Below are positions 56,974 through 64,000 of a DNA stretch of 64,000 nucleotides, piece by piece. The notes beneath the pieces are model-generated. The model was not told where the DNA came from and did not search any database. It saw only the letters and a program-made list of their open reading frames with translations. The stretch comes from Crambe crambe. Taxonomy: Eukaryota > Porifera > Demospongiae > Poecilosclerida > Crambeidae. A program made the position numbers and the translations under genes. The first letter of the stretch is position 1, and the number at the start of each line of letters is the position of its first letter. The stretch is taken from positions 744,001 through 808,000 of the forward strand of contig OZ004596.1 in NCBI GenBank assembly GCA_963924555.1, written 5' to 3'.

Positions 56974-58073
56974 GAATGTAGTGGAATTAATACTCCATGT
57001 GTATTTGTGTGTACAAGATGTGAATGTTATGTTCATTGGACCAGAATAATTCTTATTCAGAATTATTGAATTAACTCCTATCCCATTGTAAGCATGTTAA
57101 TAGTAAGTCATACTATGGTGCTGCTTTCTCAAAAACTCTCGCCTGCCTCTTTTCAGCATTCCAGTGGATTTCCATGGCAATATGGCTGCAGGTCGTTGTA
57201 GTTGCACTTATGTTGCTTGAAGTGACAAACATGTTGCATCCAAGCATGGAAAATAACAGGAAAATTCCACTTTGCATTGCAAACTTTTGAACTTAAATGG
57301 TAAATGTTTTTTGCCAAACACAACAGAACCAAAACATCCCACACATTATACAAAAGGTAAATCTAGACCCATACCATTAGTTGTCATCCTACACAAAAGA
57401 CAAACCAATCAGCAGCGGGAGGGGAAAGAAAATTTTACTTATTTTGTCATTGTTGGGTACCATTTTCATAAGTAAATTGTATATATTGAGTTAAAGAATT
57501 GTGGCTACTTCAGTACTCAATCTGGAGACGTGGCAGAGGATATCGGTTTGACATTGATGATTCTATATCAGCCAGGACATGGACATTGCATGTGTGTACA
57601 GGTGTCATTATGCATAATGCACACATGCATGTGCTGGCATGGCAGGATCTACAATGCACAGTCAGCATGCATGCATGTGCTGATCTTATCCAGTTGCTAT
57701 GTATGATGTAATGGTCACAGGTGTGTGCAAGTCCTATCCATCCATGTTTTGCACCAGCAGTGGTGCAGTGGAGGAGAGAGAAAAACAGCTGTCAGTTTAG
57801 TCAATTGACTTTGCTCAGCAGTAAGTTAGCTATCGCTTCTTAATGGGTTTGGATGTCTCAAAGCCTTTGATGAAAGATGTTTGAATTTCCATTACACAGC
57901 CATTAGATAATCAATCTGTTAGTATAACAATTTTTTACAATTTCAATTTATAGAATTTTGGACATGTTATAGTGAGGATAATGAGCATAAAACTCTGTGT
58001 GTGAAGTGTGCAAATGATGGTATGATTTAGACAGTTTGTCTTGAACGAAGTGATTCTGTGGGAGATCCCCTCT
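56974..58073. other. Convergent intergenic region (ZCCHC8 / Dlish-like)
   Basis: A 1.1-kb tail-to-tail interval without a recognisable gene. It contains ATGCATGC-type repeats near 57590-57680 and AT-rich stretches near 57920-57950. The untranslated 3' ends of both flanking genes lie here. Confidence 0.55.
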
Positions 58074-60466
58074 CTAGATGACAGGAGGGACAACCAGATG
58101 GAGAGGCACATAACCACACTGATCCGATCGCGGACAATAAGCCCAGATTCGTTCTGCTCCTGCCTGCTTCAGTACATCAGCGTAAACTGTCTCAGCAAAC
58201 TGAATGCTTAGTTCGTCCTCTTGAATGGCCATATAGTCCATCAAGACGATCAGTTTTGATCCAATTCGCTGTATTTCTTCCTTGTCCATCAGTACTGGGT
58301 TCTGTGCGTTATTCCTCTGGCGTGCCAACTCGTGGAATCTTTGTTTAGCCTGTGTCCTTGCCTGTCGGGCTGCCATTTGAGCTCTTGACTGTCTCTGGTT
58401 GTAGTAGTAACGTCTGGTGTTTCTGCTTCCAGACCCACTACCAGGAAACTGCTTGTTTGCAAAGTTTTGTCTGGAAGAATTGCTTTGGAGACCTGTACCA
58501 GAGAAACAGGAAAGAAAATTAAGATTTTTTTCAAATCACTAGAGATTTGTTACGTCTCAAGAATTGGCCACCATGTTAATTACATTCAGAGCTATAAGCG
58601 TAAACCTGTACCAGGCCACAGTGTCTATCATCATGCCTTAATACAGAGCTGTATCATTTAGCAAGAAAGTAGTAAATTCATACCCAAAGGCTTCTCTAAT
58701 TCTCTCTGTAGCCTTAGGCTCTTCAAATGATTAGCAAGTCATTTGTGGTGAAATAAGCACTAGAAGCCCCTGGACATTCTCACCACCAGTGGCCACTTCC
58801 AGCATAGCAACTAATTTCCCCACAAAGTGGGGCCCAAGTGTAACCTTAGCCGACCATTGCTACAGAACTGATGGGTTCCAGGGCTTTAAGAATGGAAACA
58901 ATGATTCATATGGGATGGGGGGGAGGGGAGAGAGAAAGTTAGTCCAGTGGATTTTGATTACAAAAAGAAACATTGACTCATGGGATAGGGATTTTCAAAA
59001 GTACTATGCTAACTTGCAAAATGTCTTAATTTACACAACGGTTGCAGGATTACCATTTCCCTTGTCATATAATTTACGCAATGCAGGATTACTATTTTCC
59101 CCACACAATCCATGAACACACAGTCAAAGGTTTCAAGATCACACACACTTACTGGGATGGTTTCCAAGAGAGCAGCAGGACCTGGGCACAAATCCTTGAG
59201 GTCCTGGTGTGGTTTCAACCCATAGCCAAAATGGATCATCTGCATTCATCACTTTGACCCTCTCTCCTTTGCTGATGAGTACTTCGTCTTCCTCTTGGGC
59301 CTCAAAGTCGTGGATCACAACCAGTTCTTCCAGGAATTCACGTGTGAAAGAGTCCATTCCTGGTTTTCCCTCACTTGGTCTCCGATTAGCTGTGTGAGCT
59401 GGTGGTGTATCATCTGCATCTACAATACTATGCAGTGATCGGGCTGGTCTTGGGTGCCATCTTGAATCGGGACTGGGAGGACATTCTACAGCTGATGTGT
59501 ACCCACTTGCATAGCGTGAAGGGATTCTGGAGGACGGTCCGCTAGTTGGACTGGAACCGCCACTTCCAAGACGTGTGGATCCCTGGTTTTGACGATATTG
59601 CCGCTGCCCATACTGCTGCCGTGGGTGATCCTCAGGACTCTCTCTGAAGCCAGTGTGAATGCTATAAGTAGGAATACGATCTCCAACCTGTGTTCTCGGT
59701 GGTCCATACCTCCTCCTGTTCGACATTGGCATATCGGTGTCATATCCAGACTGGTAGACATCAGTATCAGCCATGTACTCTGGTTCGGACTGGTAGCCAG
59801 CATATTTGCGAGATGGACGGACAAAGTTATAAGGAACATATCCTGTTTCACCAGTTTTTGTTGCACAAAATACCCAATCATTGTTCTTATAAAGTACTTT
59901 CACTCTCTGACCCTTTCTGAGAGCCAGTTCTTCGTTGCAACATGGATTGTAATCCTTCACTGCAGTCATGCGAATATTTGCTGGTTTGCTCCTAGTGGCC
60001 ATTCGAAGCATCTTGCCTTCAAAAGTTCCATCATCAGTTTGGTAACCTGAGGTGTGAGTAGAATGACTTTCAGCACTCTTCTGGGAATCATTTTCGCAAT
60101 TTGAATGATTGTATGGTTCAGGAGGGTATTGGTGATGGTGATGGGCAAAAGCCTTACCAGGAGCTGGTTTTGTGCATTCTCGTTCGGATAGGATGGTCTG
60201 CGGTGGATGCTTGCGAACTATAGGGCCTTCCAGTTGCTGAGTGGTAATACCAGTGGAGACAAACTGAGTCAAGATTGGCGCCACGCTACTGCTCGGAGCT
60301 TTCTTGGAGCTGTGGTGGTGGTGGTGGTGATGATGGTGGCCTTTCTTTCCTGCAAATAGCAAATGAGAAAAAGAAGTAAAATACTTACTGTATCAAAAAA
60401 CAACAAATTTTGCAGACCTCTTCCAGACTTGGTGGAAGGTTGGATGCACATTGATAATAGCGACAT
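58074..60466 (-). CDS. Triple-SH3 protein, Dlish (Vamana)-like
   Basis: A large exon (59153-60349) and a last exon (58074-58492) splice in phase. The N-terminal part has a run of nine histidines and a Ser/Pro-rich region. SH3-1 is TAVKDYNPCCNEELALRKGQ ... NDWVFCATKTGETGYVPYNF. SH3-2 is LVVIHDFEAQEEDEVLISKG ... GPQGFVPRSC. SH3-3, in the last exon, is LIVLMDYMAIQEDELSIQFA ... IWAYCPRSDQCGYVPLHL, followed by VVPPVI. Order, spacing and wording follow Drosophila Dlish, an adaptor that links the cadherin Fat and the myosin Dachs in growth and planar-polarity control. A Tyr-rich repeat (YQSEPEYMADTDVYQSGYDT) separates SH3-1 from SH3-2. The first exon is not secure. ATG 60466 reads MSLLSMCIQPSTKSGR and could join in phase only through a weak GTCTGC donor; 60349 is the firm 5' boundary. 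Confidence 0.82.
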
Positions 60467-60479
60467 GTTTCTTTCTTCC

Positions 60480-60962
60480 TTTCACTTTAGCAACCGATAC
60501 TTCGATTTCTTCTTTCCCTTTTGCAGTGCAACTACTTTCCTCGAGTTCAGTTCACGCCTGGGAGCTGAAGTGTGAAAAATGCAGTCAATTGCTGCGAATC
60601 TTCTTTTATAAGAGTAGCTCCTACGTCACAATTATTGCCGCCACGAAATTCGTACTGACCACTAATGTAATCTATTGATCAAGCGGTTGTCACAGTACAA
60701 TACTCAAACCCTTTGATCTGAATGCGATAGCATTTCCGGTGAAGATTATAACGTGACTTATTATTCATAACTGTGTAGATAACCATATGCTAAGAGTAAG
60801 TAAACCACATGGAAAATAGCATCAGCAGCACACCTGGGCACTATAATTATTGCAACTGCATAAGATATGAAGCACTGCATGATTAATATCAGTGCACTAT
60901 CAATAATAATAATAATAATAATGTTTCAAAAATTTGCACACTGTTAGCTGAGTTCTAGCTCA
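60480..60962. other. Region without a recognised gene
   Basis: An AT-rich stretch upstream of the Dlish-like gene. It includes a short (AAT)n run at about 60905-60922. It presumably holds that gene's promoter; nothing else is visible. Confidence 0.4.
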
Positions 60963-61196
60963 TTAGTTTTTTTCTTTTTTGCTGTTGGAGCGATGATGGT
61001 TTGAGTCAAGTGATGAAGAAGAGTGTACTTGTTCTTGAAGGGCTATGGAAGTTGAGGGAGGAGTTGAGGTGCAACCAGTGATGTCGGTGTGAGAAGAAGA
61101 GGAAGGAGGAGGAGGAAGAGGGAGCTGTCGTTTGGAGTGCTTGAGTTGGTGAAAATATTGGAGTCGCTTCCAAATGGATAAACACATTGCCTCCAA
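60963..61196 (-). other. Possible 3' exon, Pro/Ser-rich
   Basis: An open frame of 77 codons follows a good acceptor (TTATTATTATAG) near 61197. It begins LEAMCLSIWKRLQYFHQLKH, then a PPPPSSSS low-complexity tail. It could be an alternative last exon of the unidentified gene just upstream on the minus strand. No homology is recognised. Confidence 0.25.
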
Positions 61197-61666
61197 CTAT
61201 AATAATAATATTACAATTGGCAGATCATGTTGTATGGCTTGTTAGAGTTACCAGGGCCAGGGCCAGGGTTGTAGTTATGACTACCACTGGGTTTCAAATC
61301 AAAGGAATTGTGTTTACATCATTACCCTCAATACTTAAACATAATGAATAATCATTAAGGAAATAGTCGTTTTGAGTCACATCTCTCTTGCTAATACCAT
61401 CCACATCATGAATACACACAACACAATGAATGCTGGAAATACCATCGGCATCCACATTATGAAATACACAACTTTTAACTCCTTTACTGCTGAAAATACC
61501 ATCCATTTTATTATGAAATACATACAAAACTTTAACTCCTTTCTGCACTGAAAATACCATCCACATCATGGACACACACACAACCACACAACTTTAACTC
61601 CTTTACTGCAACTGAAGGATAAATTCAAAAAGATTGGTGCCAATGAAAACAAGAGTTGAACTATGT

Positions 61667-63540
61667 TCAAGTCCAGGTCACAACACAATCTTCCATAGCA
61701 ACAGGCATAAAGAACCAGAGAGCAAAGTGTTCCTCGGTGCCTCTAAAGGTACTTACACAATACCAGTTTTTCCTTCAGCCAAGCAAAGTTGTACCGAATC
61801 ACTACTGGAATAATGCTATGTCGGCAAATATCACTTCAAAGGCAGCCCACTCACAGGGAGTTTGATAATCCATGAAACACATGTGAGGCAAATCTGATCA
61901 CTGGGTTGATTGACTATACAAGTGTATCGTAAATACACACTATTTTTAACCTGTGTGTTGCTATACAAAGGACAAGGTTTATCAATGGTGCATAAAAGAA
62001 CCAAGATCGAGCACCTCATGGAACTTGTAGCTGCCAACAGTGGCAAAGTTTATGATCTCCCTCCAAAAGCCGCCTGATAAATCTTCAAGTAATTCTTTAA
62101 TGCAGTGGGGTATTGAAGAGTGAATTGGAAGACAATTGTCACATTCCATTCTCTGCAGTACTAATAGACTAAAAGGGCAATTCAAAAAAATAAAGGTGTG
62201 GAACTCCTGGTTGTCATGGCAACAGACGCAATAATTACCTAAACTCTTTGAAAAGCCGCCCACTGAATCAGAGCAATCATGCTACCTTTGATATACAAGA
62301 CTTTTAAATTATGGACACTTAGCAATAAATACACAGGATATTTCTAATAGATTATTATTTCTAATAGGAGTAAGAGTAGATGGGCTCTGGTGCCAAAAAA
62401 AAAGGTGGCCTACAGGTGTTGAGTTTAAGAGAACGCCATCCCTTGGCCTTAAGAACTTCAGAGTCTCTCAATACGGAATATTCTCAACCAAAAAAATTAG
62501 GATGTCGCGTCCTTAATTAAGAGTGAATATACTATAGGATGGAAATAATTCTGGGTTTATGACTGAAGTTCGACTTCTAAAGAGAAAGTAGACATGCTCC
62601 AAGAGAAAACAAACCCTAAAATGATGAGGATTCACTCCCAGACTAGCTCCATCAGAAGGGGAAGGGACTACTGAACAGAATATCAACAATAGGCCTCAGT
62701 ATAGTCTGAAGTACACTTGTAGAGATTGAGTATTTTCCCTCACAGATGCAAACAGGTTCTCTCTCTTCTTTGTATCCAACCCGTGCTTCAAAGCGGCTTA
62801 AAATTGTTTTGTCTCCAAGATGTAATTGAATCTTTCTCTCCCCCCTAGTTCTTATATCTGTGGGAAAACCAGGACTGGTTCTCATCCTCAACACCACAAC
62901 GCCACAGTCCAATACACAACACCACTGACTCTTATACACAACACAGGAGAAAAATTTCATGCTTCAGTTTGTGGACTCTCTCTTGTGTGGATAGCCTGTG
63001 GTTGCTGTGGGCAATTCATGTGGGCAATTCAGCTCACTCACTCGGCCTTTGCTCCATTAGTATAGCATGCATAATATCATCATTAACAACAACAATAACA
63101 ACAACAACAACAACAACAAAATCGATTTAGAAGAAAGTCAGTGTGCACCAGAGCTGCTGACACTTTTAATTAAGGCACATATGATGTTAATATTGATTAT
63201 TAAGGGGATTCTGGCTCATGTACATGGAAGAATTCCAAAGGGAGAGAGAGAGAAGGAGGGAAGGAGGGGGGAGCTGAAACTGGTATTTTCCAATAACAAG
63301 TCTTTGAACTCATTTCACCCTCAATTAGTTCCCTCAAAGCCATCATGTTAATACCTGCATCATGAAGGCTTTGATCTCATACAGCTGTCTATGTTCTCTC
63401 CTTACTGCCAGGAGTATTTCTTTCATATTAAAGCCGACACCAATGCTAACTTTCCTAAGTGCATCTAGCTGAGAGTATTCATAGAGGAAGGAAGCATTTG
63501 ATCTCATCGGCATGTAATTCCCTTTAAATGACATGTACAT
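61667..63540 (-). CDS. Exons of an unidentified protein
   Basis: Several minus-strand open segments have coding-like composition and plausible splice sites. They are YEYSQLDALRKVSIGVGFNM ... RREHRQLYEIKAFMMQ (about 63357-63480), RGERKIQLHLGDKTILSRFE ... VGYKEEREPVCI after acceptor CCCACAG (about 62740-62869), and RMECDNCLPIHSSIPHCIKE ... FWREIINFATVGSYKFHE (about 62016-62160). Then come VVIRYNFAWLKEKLVL (about 61760-61810) and GTEEHFALWFFMPVAMEDC ending at a stop at 61667-61669. I do not recognise the family. The boundaries and even the membership in one gene are inferred. No signal peptide or catalytic motif is visible. Confidence 0.4.
63083..63120. repeat. (AAC)n microsatellite
   Basis: About a dozen AAC trinucleotides with one AAT interruption, in a putative intron of the unidentified gene. 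Confidence 0.9.
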
Positions 63541-64000
63541 GTTGGTGGGTTATTTTTCCTTTGATAGTTTCAGATGTTAATGATATTCATTGTTAGACAT
63601 ACAGCTGCTAGGTCACCAGTGAAGGAATCATGGCAATTAAGCCTCAGCGCCTGTTGGTAAGGCTTCAAAGCCCTCTGTTATGACAGGCTAGGCTAATACT
63701 ACACAATTTGGTATCATATTCTTCTTTCAGAATCTAATTTGTCAGTAAAGAATCTCAAGAATCAGACTACAGAGGGACCGTGCAGATCGGTGTGGCCATC
63801 CATGCAAAACTGACGTGCCACCATCTTGAATAGTATTCTTAACACACTACTAAGAAAATTAAGCACGTTGCTAGTGCCAACTGTCATTATATGTTCTCTA
63901 TGCACCTGTCCAAGCACACTGACCAATTACCTAAACAGTAGGCAATGTAATAAAATAATAATAATAATTAAAAATAATAAAAACAATAATTATTATTATA
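63541..64000. other. Right-edge region, no gene seen
   Basis: AT-rich DNA that ends in (AAT)n-like sequence (63950-64000). No coding segment with convincing splice sites was found. It may be intron or the upstream region of the unidentified gene. Confidence 0.4.

Overview
The window is animal nuclear DNA from an invertebrate, most plausibly a sponge-like early-branching metazoan. Every gene is split by mostly short GT-AG introns, the intergenic gaps are small, and the recognisable proteins are animal orthologues (WDR41, PDE8, PRODH, TMEM199, RPL23A, ROGDI, VMP1, USP32, ZCCHC8, a Dlish-like SH3 protein). The sponge assignment is an inference from gene compactness and protein divergence; no single marker proves it. 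There is no bacterial operon structure, CRISPR array or convincing RNA gene.

Layout from left to right. A secreted family-3 glycoside hydrolase (minus strand, cut by the left edge) lies head-to-head with a zinc alcohol/threonine dehydrogenase (plus). WDR41 (minus) follows; its 3' end lies inside a TA-flanked inverted-repeat element. PDE8 (plus) fills about 10-21 kb with large, microsatellite-rich introns. Proline dehydrogenase (minus) has a duplicated first exon and promoter upstream, which it shares with TMEM199 (plus). A 1,615-residue multidomain RNA-end-repair protein (minus) is encoded almost wholly in one 4.7-kb exon and is divergent with RPL23A (plus). A FabG-type short-chain reductase (minus) lies only 89 bp from ROGDI (plus). 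VMP1 (minus) is divergent with USP32 (plus), which is followed in tandem by ZCCHC8 (plus). A three-SH3 Dlish-like gene (minus) converges on ZCCHC8. The last 3.5 kb holds exons of a gene I cannot name. Strands mostly alternate, so most promoters are shared head-to-head intervals.

The most striking item is the minus-strand gene at 25870-30779. It joins an RWD-like region, a CCCH zinc finger, an MJ1316 RNA cyclic-end recognition domain, two different 2H phosphoesterase domains, a P-loop polynucleotide-kinase-like domain, a HAD phosphatase, a polymerase-beta-type nucleotidyltransferase and a C-terminal R3H domain in one chain. This looks like a self-contained RNA-end sensing and healing enzyme. 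Several genes (WDR41, TMEM199, ROGDI, VMP1) belong to lysosome, V-ATPase or autophagy pathways, but there is no evidence that they are co-regulated. The introns are rich in miniature inverted-repeat elements, minisatellites and long homopolymer runs.
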